Shown: in pieces, positions 25,621 through 32,521 of the stretch
How the letters are laid out: each line of letters begins with the position of its first letter
How positions within the stretch are numbered: the first letter of the stretch is position 1
Assembly (NCBI GenBank): GCA_046729855.1
Contig: JBKPHM010000030.1
Location: forward strand, 1-36,128
Direction of reading: 5' to 3'
From: DATHSY01 sp046729855
GTDB lineage: Bacteria; Actinomycetota; UBA4738; HRBIN12
DNA: 36,128 nucleotides
Translations under genes and position numbers: made by a program
Notes under the pieces: generated by a model
What the model was told of the DNA's origin: nothing
What the model saw: the letters and a program-made list of their open reading frames with translations, nothing else
Databases searched by the model: none

Positions 25621-27219
25621 TCGGCGGAGCCGTGCGAGCAGGCCGGCGAGCGCGCCGCCGCCGTCGACGGGCTCGGAGACCTGTCCCTCGGCGCGTTCGA
25701 CGGTGAGGTCTCCGCGCGCCAGCCGGCCCCGGACGGCGCCGACCTCGTCGGCGCGCTCCCGCGGGCACGGGGACCCGACCGGCACGCAGACGCCGCCGCG
25801 AACGAGGGCCCCTCGGCGGAGCTCGATCCGGTTGCCCCTCGCGTCGCGGAGCACGAGGTCGCTCGAGAGCAGCCAACTGTGCGCCCGGTCGCGCGCCAGC
25901 GCCTCGGCGAGCGCCCGCAGCCGGTCGCGAGCGGCCGCCGCCTCTTCGAAACGCTCGTGCTCGGCGAGCGCGCGCATCCGCTCCTCGAGCGCTTCGAGGA
26001 GCCCGGCCGGGGTGGTGAGGGAGGAGAGGAGGCCCCGGACGAGCTCTCCGTAGCGCTCGGGGTCGGTGCGTCCGTCGCACGGCGCCGTGCAGCGCCCCAT
26101 CTCGGCCAGCGCACACGGCGCGAACCGCGTCGTGCCACGCATGCGCGTCGTGCATCGGCGGATCGGGAACGCCTCCTCGAGGGCCTCCTTCGCCAGACGC
26201 GCCTGCTGTGCGTTCGCGAACGGTCCGAGGAACCGTGCGTCGCCCGTCGGCTCCCGTGCGACCTTGATCCTGGGGAACGCCTCGCGCGTGTCGATCTTCA
26301 AGTACGCGTACCGGCGCCAGGTCTTGCCGCGACGGTTGTGCTTCGGCTCGTGCGCCCGGATCAGTCGGGCCTCGAGGACGAGCGCCTCCACCTCGCTGTC
26401 GCACGCGATCGCCTCGATGTTGTGCGCGTCGGCGAGGAGGTCGTCGACCTGGCGCCGCGCGTCCCCGTAGAAGTAGCTGCGCACGCGCGCGCGGACGTCG
26501 TTCGACTTGCCGACGTACAGGACGCGGCCATCGCGCCCGCGGAACAGATACACGCCGGGCGAGCGCGGCAGGTCGTCGGCGAGCCGGATCTTCCCGAAGT
26601 GCGGCCGGCCGCGCGAGCGGACCGCGAGGTGCAGGTCGCCGAGCGTCTCGATTCCCAGCCGCCGAGCGAACTCGATCAGCCCGTCGAGCACCTCGGCGCA
26701 CGCCTGCGCGTCGGGGAGCGCGCGGTGGGACGGCCGGACCGCCGTCCGAAAGTACTGCGCCAGCGTCTGCAGACGGACGTTCGGTACCTCCGGCCAGACC
26801 ACGCGCCGCGCGAGACGAGCCGTGCAGACGGGCGGCGGCGGCAGCGGCGTGAACGCGAACCGCTCGAGGTTCACGTTCACGAACGCGAAGTCGAACCGGG
26901 CGTTGTGTGCGACGAAAACCGTGCCTCGAGCGAACTCGAGGAACGCCGGCAACACCGTGGCGATCGTCGGTGCGCCGGCGACGGCGAGGTCATCGATCCC
27001 GGTCAGGTGCGTGATGAACGGGGGAACCGGAACCTCGGGATTGACGAGCGTCGCGAAGGTGCCGAGCCGCTCGCCAGCCCGGACCTTGACGGCGCCGATC
27101 TCGGTGATCCGAGAGTCGGCCGGCGAGCCGCCCGTCGTCTCGAGGTCGACGACGCAGAAGGTCACGTCCTCGAGCGGCACACCCTCGTCGAGCGAGGTCT
27201 GCACGGCCTGCGAGAGCAT
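25618..27219 (-). CDS. DEDDh exonuclease fused to UvrC/Cho-like GIY-YIG endonuclease
   Basis: 533-aa DNA-repair nuclease. Residues about 20-185 form a DnaQ-type 3'-5' exonuclease with D25 and E27 (VVDLETTG), D110 (AHNARFD), H165 and D170. Residues about 218-300 form a GIY-YIG nuclease (PGVYLF, VLYVGKS), followed by the Cys-rich UvrC-like segment (RRCTTRMRGTTR) and a UVR helix pair near 400-430. The C-terminal RNase H-like domain and HhH of UvrC are missing, as in the single-incision enzyme Cho. Mycobacterial Rv2191 has the same DnaQ-UvrC plan, from memory. ATG 27219 has GGAGG five bases upstream. A perfect LexA box in its promoter marks it as SOS-induced. Confidence 0.93.
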   Translation of the reverse strand: MLSQAVQTSLDEGVPLEDVTFCVVDLETTGGSPADSRITEIGAVKVRAGERLGTFATLVNPEVPVPPFITHLTGIDDLAVAGAPTIATVLPAFLEFARGTVFVAHNARFDFAFVNVNLERFAFTPLPPPPVCTARLARRVVWPEVPNVRLQTLAQYFRTAVRPSHRALPDAQACAEVLDGLIEFARRLGIETLGDLHLAVRSRGRPHFGKIRLADDLPRSPGVYLFRGRDGRVLYVGKSNDVRARVRSYFYGDARRQVDDLLADAHNIEAIACDSEVEALVLEARLIRAHEPKHNRRGKTWRRYAYLKIDTREAFPRIKVAREPTGDARFLGPFANAQQARLAKEALEEAFPIRRCTTRMRGTTRFAPCALAEMGRCTAPCDGRTDPERYGELVRGLLSSLTTPAGLLEALEERMRALAEHERFEEAAAARDRLRALAEALARDRAHSWLLSSDLVLRDARGNRIELRRGALVRGGVCVPVGSPCPRERADEVGAVRGRLARGDLTVERAEGQVSEPVDGGGALAGLLARLRR

Positions 27220-27252
27220 CGCCCCCTCCGCGGGGCCGCGCGAGGAGGAACA

Positions 27253-27281
27253 ATGCTAGTCGAACGTACGTTCGAGGTCAA
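27253..27281 (-). promoter_or_regulatory. SOS promoter of the DEDDh/GIY-YIG nuclease gene
   Basis: On the minus strand: -35 TTGACC (27281-27276), exactly 17 bp of spacer (27275-27259), and -10 TAGCAT (27258-27253). The expected start near 27246 gives a 27-base leader ending in a GGAGG ribosome site. The spacer is filled by the LexA palindrome. Confidence 0.85.
27260..27275. promoter_or_regulatory. LexA operator (actinobacterial SOS box)
   Basis: TCGAACGTACGTTCGA is a perfect 16-bp palindrome that fits the Gram-positive/mycobacterial LexA consensus TCGAAC-N4-GTTCGA with no mismatch. It lies between the -35 and -10 boxes, so bound LexA would block RNA polymerase. lexA itself is not in the window. 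Confidence 0.9.
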
Positions 27282-27319
27282 GACGCCCGGGCAAGACGCC
27301 CCGGGCAGGACGCCCGGGC
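27280..27319. repeat. Three tandem CG-rich repeats, probable whiB terminator
   Basis: Three 13-14 bp units, each AAGACGCCCGGGC or nearly so (27280-27292, 27293-27306, 27307-27319). The core GCCCGGGC is self-complementary, so neighbouring units can form stems such as CCCGGGC-GTCCT-GCCCGGG in the whiB transcript. The last unit overlaps the whiB stop codon and the first touches the nuclease -35 box. Confidence 0.6.
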
Positions 27320-27600
27320 TAGGCGACGAAGCGCGTCAGGCGGCGGCGCTGCTGCTCGGTAAGGCCACCCCACACGCCGTAGCGCTCGCCGCTCTTCAGG
27401 GCCCAGGCCAGGCACGTCTCGCGGATCCCGCAGGCCGAGCAGTAGGTGAGGGCGGGGCCGGCCTCCTCCTCAGAGGTGGGGAAGAACACGTCGGGGTCAA
27501 CGCCGAAGCAGGCCGCCTGCTCCTGCCACATATCCGGAGGCGAGGGATTCGCCGGAAGGCTCCCCAGATCGACCCCAGCGACGCGCTCCCTCGTCATCAT
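27319..27600 (-). CDS. WhiB-family Fe-S transcription regulator
   Basis: 93-aa actinobacteria-specific regulator. The 4Fe-4S ligands are C31, C54, C57 and C63 (AACFG, YCSACGIRETC), followed by the GVWGG turn at 75-79 and the basic tail (TEQQRRRLTRF). Members of this family bind the housekeeping sigma factor and react to oxygen or NO. I cannot say which WhiB subgroup this is. ATG 27600 has GGAGGG seven bases upstream. It sits between the ygfZ-like gene and the SOS nuclease on the same strand but has its own leader and 3' hairpins. Confidence 0.93.
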   Translation of the reverse strand: MMTRERVAGVDLGSLPANPSPPDMWQEQAACFGVDPDVFFPTSEEEAGPALTYCSACGIRETCLAWALKSGERYGVWGGLTEQQRRRLTRFVA

Positions 27601-27692
27601 CGGCGCACCCTCCTCGTCATCGCTGCTGCAACGCCGGTTGCGGGTCCGGGGGACGCCCGCGCCGCGGCCCCCCCATCGTTACTCGGAGGTGG

Positions 27693-27721
27693 CCCCTAAG
27701 GGAAGTCTTGAAAACGTGCAA
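27693..27721 (-). promoter_or_regulatory. Possible whiB promoter
   Basis: Minus-strand TTGCAC (27721-27716), 17-bp spacer, and TAGGGG (27698-27693). The -35 is good, but the -10 lacks the final T. It would give a GC-rich leader of about 85 nt. The rest of 27601-27741 shows no other clear element. Confidence 0.3.
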
Positions 27722-27741
27722 CGGGAGTAGTAACGGTCGGG

Positions 27742-28527
27742 TCAGGCGCTGGTTAGGGGGCCCGACGGGCACGCGAGCGACGCGTCGCGGTCGCGCCACG
27801 CGACGCGGGCGATCACGTCGCATCCCCTGCGCGCCGGTGCGACGCTCGTGATCGTTCCGACGAACCGACCCTGCGTCGTCACCTCGTCGCCCACCGTCGT
27901 GCCGGCGGGCGCAAAGAGCCCGAGCGTGACCCGCGCCGGATGTCCGAGGTTGCGGATCTTCGCCACCGCCTCCTGTCCGAGGAAGCAGCCCTTCGTCACG
28001 TCGACCAACCGGTCGAGGCCGCCCTCGGCCGGGGTCGAGTCGGCGTCGACGTCGACCGGGAAGCGCGCGAGCCCGCGCCGGATCCTCCATACCTCGAAGA
28101 TCCCTGCTGGCACGTCGTCGCCGGCGTCGCCGTCCAGGACCACGCGCGGGTCGGGATCGGCGGCGAGGACATGCACGCGGGCGTCCGGTACGTCCTCGAG
28201 CCGGACGTCCGACGAGAGCACGTAGGGCCCGAGCAGGTCGCGGATCGGCCGGGGCTGGTCGACGGCCTGGACCAAAAGGAACGCCCGGCCGTCGGCGACC
28301 ACGTGGAGGTCGGCGCGGATCCGGCCGGTTGGCGAGAGCAGCAGCGATCGCGCCTGGGCGCCGTCGGCGAGCGATCCGACGCCCGCCGTCACGAGGTCGT
28401 CGAGCCACCGGCGCGCGTCGGTGCCGGACACGTGAACGACCCGCGCGTCGACGGGGGCGGACGCGTGCCCCTCGTCGAAGGCGCGGACGTGTTCGTCGAT
28501 CCAGTCGAGGTCAGTGTCCGTGCGCAT
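27742..28527 (-). CDS. YgfZ/GcvT-like folate-binding protein (Fe-S maintenance)
   Basis: 261-aa protein related to the T-protein of glycine cleavage. It carries the YgfZ signature K-G-C-F-x-G-Q-E (VTKGCFLGQEAVAKIRNLG near residue 180), whose Cys is needed in Escherichia coli YgfZ. YgfZ supports activity of certain Fe-S enzymes in a folate-dependent way, which fits the Fe-S theme here. ATG 28527 has AGAGG six bases upstream. It is divergent from the PimB'-like gene across only 27 bases, and their ribosome sites form one palindrome. Confidence 0.88.
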   Translation of the reverse strand: MRTDTDLDWIDEHVRAFDEGHASAPVDARVVHVSGTDARRWLDDLVTAGVGSLADGAQARSLLLSPTGRIRADLHVVADGRAFLLVQAVDQPRPIRDLLGPYVLSSDVRLEDVPDARVHVLAADPDPRVVLDGDAGDDVPAGIFEVWRIRRGLARFPVDVDADSTPAEGGLDRLVDVTKGCFLGQEAVAKIRNLGHPARVTLGLFAPAGTTVGDEVTTQGRFVGTITSVAPARRGCDVIARVAWRDRDASLACPSGPLTSA

Positions 28528-28533
28528 CGAAGC

Positions 28534-28544
28534 CCTCTGAGAGG
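28534..28544. promoter_or_regulatory. Palindromic paired ribosome-binding sites for divergent genes
   Basis: CCTCT-G-AGAGG. Read on the plus strand, AGAGG (28540-28544) lies 10 bases before GTG 28555. Read on the minus strand, AGAGG (28538-28534) lies six bases before ATG 28527. Promoters for both genes must then lie close to or inside the opposite gene. Confidence 0.5.
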
Positions 28545-28554
28545 ATAGGCCGCC

Positions 28555-29694
28555 GTGGACGTTCCGAAGACGCTGCTGGTGACCAACGACTATCCCCCGC
28601 GCGTCGGCGGAATCCAGCGGCTGCTCCACTCCGTGTGCCGGAATCTCCCGGCCGAACGCGTCGCGGTGCTCGCGCCGCGGTGCGCGGGATCGGGTCCGTT
28701 CGACGCAGGCGAGGCGTACGAGATCGTCCGCTTCCCGACGTCGTTCGCGTGGCCGACGCCGCGCGTCGGTCGGTTCGTGCGGGGGGTCGCGCGCGACATC
28801 GGCGCGGAGGTCGTCCTGTTCGGTTCGACGTATCCGCTCGCGCTCCTCGGGCCCGGGCTCGGCCGCGCCGGTACGCCCTATGTCTGCGGCGTCCACGGGT
28901 TCGAGTATTGGTTGTCGATGTCGCCCGGGTCGCACGCGCTGATGCGACGCGCGACGGGGCGCGCGGCGCGCGTCGTCGTGATGTCGAGCGCCTTCATCGC
29001 GCGCGTCGTGCGGACGGCGGTCCCCTCGCACGTGCCCGTGTCGGTGAACCGCCCGGGGGTCGACCTCGACCGCTTCCGGCCCGACGTCGACGCCACGTTC
29101 GTCCGCGAGCGATACGGGCTGACCGGTCGTCCCGTCATCGCGTGCGTCGGCCGGATCGTCCGCAGGAAGGGACAGGACGTCCTGCTCCGGGCCATGCCGC
29201 GGATCCGCTCGCGCGTCGCCGACGCGGTCCTGCTCATCGTCGGCGATGGGCCGGACCGGCGGCGGCTGGAGCGGCTCGCGGATGACGCGCCACCCGGATC
29301 CGTCGTCTTCGCGGGCGAGGTCGCGGAGGAACAGCTCGCCGCGCACTACGCCGCGGGCGACGTGTTTGCGATGCCGTGCCGTAACCGGCTGGCTGGGCTC
29401 GAGGTCGAGGGGCTCGGGCTCGTGTTCCTCGAGGCGGCCGCATGCGCGCGCCCGGTCGTCGCGGGAGACTCCGGCGGCGCGGCCGAGGCTATCGTCGACG
29501 GCACCACCGGGATGCTGGTGGACGGTCGCGACGTCGACGCGGTCGCGGGCGCGGTGTCCGGGTACCTCGCGGATCCCTCGCTCGCCGCCTCGGCCGGCCG
29601 GGCCGGCCGCGCGTTCGTCGAGCGAGGGTTCACCTGGCCGCGTTCGGTCGAACGGCTGGCCGCCTGGCTCCGCGAGGCAGCGTCGAACGCATAG
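28555..29694 (+). CDS. GT4 glycosyltransferase, PimB'-like mannosyltransferase
   Basis: 379-aa GT-B fold enzyme. It opens with LLVTNDYPPRVGGIQRLL, has the nucleotide-sugar motif GRIVRRKGQDVL, and the GT4 E-x7-E segment EVEGLGLVFLEA preceded by FAMPCRNRLAGL. This last stretch is very close to PimB' (Rv2188c), which adds mannose to phosphatidylinositol monomannoside. The donor is probably GDP-mannose and the site the inner face of the cytoplasmic membrane. The downstream genes (SRPBCC, ArsA) are the same kind found near pimB' in mycobacteria, which supports the call. The start is GTG 28555. Confidence 0.82.
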   Translation: MDVPKTLLVTNDYPPRVGGIQRLLHSVCRNLPAERVAVLAPRCAGSGPFDAGEAYEIVRFPTSFAWPTPRVGRFVRGVARDIGAEVVLFGSTYPLALLGPGLGRAGTPYVCGVHGFEYWLSMSPGSHALMRRATGRAARVVVMSSAFIARVVRTAVPSHVPVSVNRPGVDLDRFRPDVDATFVRERYGLTGRPVIACVGRIVRRKGQDVLLRAMPRIRSRVADAVLLIVGDGPDRRRLERLADDAPPGSVVFAGEVAEEQLAAHYAAGDVFAMPCRNRLAGLEVEGLGLVFLEAAACARPVVAGDSGGAAEAIVDGTTGMLVDGRDVDAVAGAVSGYLADPSLAASAGRAGRAFVERGFTWPRSVERLAAWLREAASNA

Positions 29695-29732
29695 GAACCC
29701 ACGGTTTTGCGATGGGTCCCCCGACCCGGCGG

Positions 29733-29738
29733 TACCCT
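29733..29738 (+). promoter_or_regulatory. -10-like hexamer before the zinc-finger membrane protein
   Basis: TACCCT ends six bases before GTG 29745 and supports that start. Confidence 0.35.
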
Positions 29739-29744
29739 GCCTGC

Positions 29745-30446
29745 GTGAGCGGGACGAGCGAGCGGCGATGTCCGGCGTGCGGCGCCCTGGTGGCCGCGGA
29801 CGCCGAGTGGTGCGGACAGTGCTTCATGTCGCTGCGGACGGCCGACGAGCCCGCCGGTGCGGAGGCTCACGGCCCGCGCCAACGTCCGTCGACGAACGTC
29901 CCGATCACGGTCTCGACGGACCGGGGCGACCAGGCTACGGAATCGGTCGCCGCGACGTGGACGTGCCCGGCGTGCGGGGAGGCGAACGACCTCGCGGTGA
30001 ACACCTGCGCGGTGTGTGGTACGCCGTTCGCGAGGCTGTTCGAGCAGCCGACCGACGCGCCGACGATCTCCCCGGGGGCCGCCGCGCTGTCCTCGCTGAT
30101 CTTCCCCGGGATCGGTCACTGGCGCGCGGGCCGGGTGGCCGATGCGGTCGCGCGAGCCGTTCTCGGCGTGTGGCTTCTCGGGACGCTGGTCATCCTGCTC
30201 GCGAGCTCGGGCCAAGGCTCGAGCGGGCTCGCCGCGCTGATCGCCTTGTACGGCCTCGCGACCGTCGCCCTGTGGGGCCTCACCGCGGTCGATGCCGCGC
30301 GTGCCGCGTCGGGGATCGCACCGATCGTGTCGTCGCGCACCCTGCTATGGGCGTCGGTCGCGCTGATCGTGCTGTCGATGATCCTCGCCACGGTGATCGC
30401 GTTGCCCGCGCTGAACCGCCCGCCGCCGTCGGTCCCGGCCGGCTGA
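29745..30446 (+). CDS. Double zinc-finger membrane protein with a RanBP2-type finger
   Basis: 233-aa protein of unknown function. An N-terminal zinc ribbon has two CxxC pairs (RRCPACGALV, WCGQCF). A second finger near residues 72-92 reads W-x-C-x2-C-x3-N-x6-C-x2-C, the exact spacing of RanBP2-type fingers, which bind RNA or ubiquitin in eukaryotes. The C-terminal half has three to four membrane helices (from FPGIGHWRAGRVADAVARA onward), a pattern seen in TM2-like bacterial proteins. GTG 29745 directly follows a -10-like box. It stands between the PimB'-like and SRPBCC genes and may form a separate transcript. Confidence 0.78.
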   Translation: MSGTSERRCPACGALVAADAEWCGQCFMSLRTADEPAGAEAHGPRQRPSTNVPITVSTDRGDQATESVAATWTCPACGEANDLAVNTCAVCGTPFARLFEQPTDAPTISPGAAALSSLIFPGIGHWRAGRVADAVARAVLGVWLLGTLVILLASSGQGSSGLAALIALYGLATVALWGLTAVDAARAASGIAPIVSSRTLLWASVALIVLSMILATVIALPALNRPPPSVPAG

Positions 30447-30453
30447 CGGCCGG

Positions 30454-30459
30454 TACGAT
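30454..30459 (+). promoter_or_regulatory. -10-like hexamer before the SRPBCC gene
   Basis: TACGAT ends nine bases before ATG 30469. Confidence 0.33.
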
Positions 30460-30468
30460 TCGGTCGCG

Positions 30469-30912
30469 ATGGGTGAGCACGCCGAGGAGACGATCGTGAT
30501 CGACGCGCCGCCCGCTGAGGTCATGGACGTCATCACCGACTACGAGGCCTATCCGGAGTGGGCGGACGTGAAATCGGCCACCGTCCGACGGCGCGGCGAC
30601 GGCGGGCTCGCGACCGAGGTCGCCTTCGAGGTCGATGTCCCCCTCCTCGGCAGGGCGTCGTACACGCTTGCGTACCGGTACGCGCCGGGCGACGCCGGCG
30701 TGTCCTGGGTCACCAGGGACGCGCGCGGGGCGGTGAGCAACATCGTCGGCGAGTACCTGTTGGACGACCTCGGCGACGGCCGGACGCGCGTCACCTACCG
30801 GCTCGACGTGGAGCTCGGCGTGCTGCTTCCCGGGTTCGTCCGGACGCAGGGCGCGAAGCGGGTGATGGAGAACGCGCTCGAGCGACTGAAGCGCCGCGTC
30901 GAGCTGGGCTGA
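30469..30912 (+). CDS. SRPBCC (START-like) family protein
   Basis: 147-aa helix-grip protein (EETIVIDAPPAEVMDVITDYEAYPEW...) with a hydrophobic pocket for a lipid or polyketide-like ligand. Family members include cyclases and lipid carriers; no catalytic residues can be assigned. It resembles the mycobacterial neighbour of the ArsA-like gene (Rv2185c, from memory). It lies 57 bases before the ArsA gene, which appears to have its own -10 box. Confidence 0.84.
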   Translation: MGEHAEETIVIDAPPAEVMDVITDYEAYPEWADVKSATVRRRGDGGLATEVAFEVDVPLLGRASYTLAYRYAPGDAGVSWVTRDARGAVSNIVGEYLLDDLGDGRTRVTYRLDVELGVLLPGFVRTQGAKRVMENALERLKRRVELG

Positions 30913-30955
30913 GTTCCGGCGTCGGCCGGCTTGGCCCGAGCCGACCCCCCGGGAC

Positions 30956-30961
30956 TAAGCT
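30956..30961 (+). promoter_or_regulatory. -10-like hexamer before the ArsA-type ATPase
   Basis: TAAGCT ends eight bases before ATG 30970. A possible -35, TTGGCC (30931-30936), lies 19 bp upstream. Confidence 0.4.
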
Positions 30962-30969
30962 AGGGCCGG

Positions 30970-32184
30970 ATGCGAGTCCTGCTGTTCACGGGGAAGGGCG
31001 GTGTCGGCAAGACCACTGTCGCCGCCGCCACCGCCGTCAAGGCGGCCAGCGCCGGAAGCAGGACGCTCGTGATGTCCACCGATCCGGCGCATTCGCTCGC
31101 CGACTCCTTCGAGCACCCGGTCGCCGACACGCCGACGGAGATCGCGCGCAACCTGTGGGCCGAGCAGATCGACGCGCAGGCCCGCCTCGAGACGAACTGG
31201 CGCGAGATCCAGGAGTACTTCATCCAGGTGATGAACTGGGCGGGCGTCGAGACGATCCAGGCCGAGGAGCTGTCGGTGATCCCCGGGCTCGACGAGGTCT
31301 TCAGCCTGATCGACGTGAAGCGCCACGTCGATCAGGCCCGGTGGGACCTGCTCGTCGTCGACTGCGCCCCCACCGCGGAGACGCTGCGCCTGCTCTCGTT
31401 GCCCGAGATCATGAACTGGTACATCGAGCGGATCTTCCCGATGCAGCGTCGCGTGACCAAGGCGGTCCGCCCCGTCGTCACGCGGATGACCTCGATGCCG
31501 ATCGCCGGAGACCGCTTCTACGGCGCGGTCGAGCGCCTGCACCGCAACCTCGAATCGGTTCACACGATCCTCACCGACGAACGTGGGTCATCCGTCCGCC
31601 TCGTTCTCAATCCCGAGAAGATGGTGATCTCGGAGGCGCGCCGCACCTACACGTACCTAGGGTTGTTCGGCTATCGCGTCGACGCGGTCATCGTGAACCG
31701 GATCATCCCCGACGACGTCACGGACCCATACTTTGGCAAGTGGAAGGACATCCAGGCGGAGCACCTGCAGACCGTCCGGGAGTCCTTCGAGCCGGTCCCG
31801 ATCCTGACGTCGCGTCTGTTCGACCGCGAGATCGTCGGCGTCGACCTGCTGGACGATCTCGCCGCGGAGGTGTACGGCGCTCGCAACGTCACCGACGTGT
31901 TGTACCGCGACGACCCGATCCGCGTGCGGCGACGTACTGGTGGGTACGTGCTGTCGATGCGGCTGCCGTTCGTCTCCCGCGACGACATGGACATCCACCG
32001 GCGCGGCGAGGAACTGTACGTCCGCGTCGGGTCGTACAAACGCAACCTGATCCTGCCCGCGACGCTGCAACGGATGGTGGTCCGCGGCGCGAGCTTCCTG
32101 GACGACCGGCTCGAGATCGCGTTCGGGGCGCCCGAGCGCGTCGACGAGCCCGGCGAGCGACGGAGGAGGCGGCGAGGTGCCTGA
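30970..32184 (+). CDS. ArsA/Get3-family ATPase with C-terminal HSP20-like domain
   Basis: 404-aa soluble ATPase. The deviant P-loop GKGGVGKTT spans residues 8-16, followed by STDPAHSLADSF (switch I region) and VVDCAPTAETLRLL (Walker B/switch II). Residues about 315-390 (GGYVLSMRLPFVSRDDMDIH, ELYVRVGSYKRNLILP) form the alpha-crystallin-like ArsA_HSP20 domain found in bacterial members. Get3 relatives shield membrane-anchor helices; arsenite pumping is unlikely because no arsB or arsR is near. It overlaps the next gene by eight bases. The charged C-terminal RRRRRR tail is unusual. Client and partner are unknown. Confidence 0.9.
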   Translation: MRVLLFTGKGGVGKTTVAAATAVKAASAGSRTLVMSTDPAHSLADSFEHPVADTPTEIARNLWAEQIDAQARLETNWREIQEYFIQVMNWAGVETIQAEELSVIPGLDEVFSLIDVKRHVDQARWDLLVVDCAPTAETLRLLSLPEIMNWYIERIFPMQRRVTKAVRPVVTRMTSMPIAGDRFYGAVERLHRNLESVHTILTDERGSSVRLVLNPEKMVISEARRTYTYLGLFGYRVDAVIVNRIIPDDVTDPYFGKWKDIQAEHLQTVRESFEPVPILTSRLFDREIVGVDLLDDLAAEVYGARNVTDVLYRDDPIRVRRRTGGYVLSMRLPFVSRDDMDIHRRGEELYVRVGSYKRNLILPATLQRMVVRGASFLDDRLEIAFGAPERVDEPGERRRRRRGA

Positions 32185-32521
32185 GACGAGCGACGGCAGG
32201 CGAACGAGCGGGTCCGCGACCGACGCGGGGACGCGGCCGGAGGCCGAACGGACGGCCAGCGACGAGGCAGGGGGCGACCGGCCGGCCGCCGACCAGACGG
32301 CCGGCGAACGGGCGGCCGTCGGGATCTGCCCGGTCGCGTTCTGTCCGATCTGCGCCACGATCTCGGTCGTCAACCGCGCGAGCCCTGAGGTCGTCGATCA
32401 CCTGCTGTCGGCCGCGCGGGAGTTCCTGTTGGCCGCCCGGGCCGTCCTCGACGCGCGGGCGGCCGACTACGACGACGATCCGGACCGCGACCGCACCCTG
32501 CAGAGGATCGACATCCGATGA
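32177..32521 (+). CDS. Small Cys-rich protein of the ArsA operon (DUF5304-like)
   Basis: 114-aa protein. The first 45 or so residues are polar and low-complexity (Ala, Asp, Glu, Arg, Thr). They are followed by a metal-site-like motif C51-x4-C56-x2-C59 (GICPVAFCPICATI) and an amphipathic helix (VDHLLSAAREFLLAARAVLD). It corresponds in position to small proteins after ArsA genes in other actinobacteria (Rv2183c and Streptomyces DUF5304, from memory). GTG 32177 overlaps the ArsA end, and its stop overlaps the next ATG (ATGA). Tight coupling on both sides suggests it works with ArsA and/or the eRF1-like protein. Confidence 0.72.
   Translation: MPETSDGRRTSGSATDAGTRPEAERTASDEAGGDRPAADQTAGERAAVGICPVAFCPICATISVVNRASPEVVDHLLSAAREFLLAARAVLDARAADYDDDPDRDRTLQRIDIR

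Noticed and set aside
30970..32184. Arsenite-pump ATPase (arsenic resistance).
   Set aside because: No arsB, arsR, arsC or arsD nearby; the HSP20-like C-terminus and neighbours fit the chaperone-like bacterial ArsA group better.
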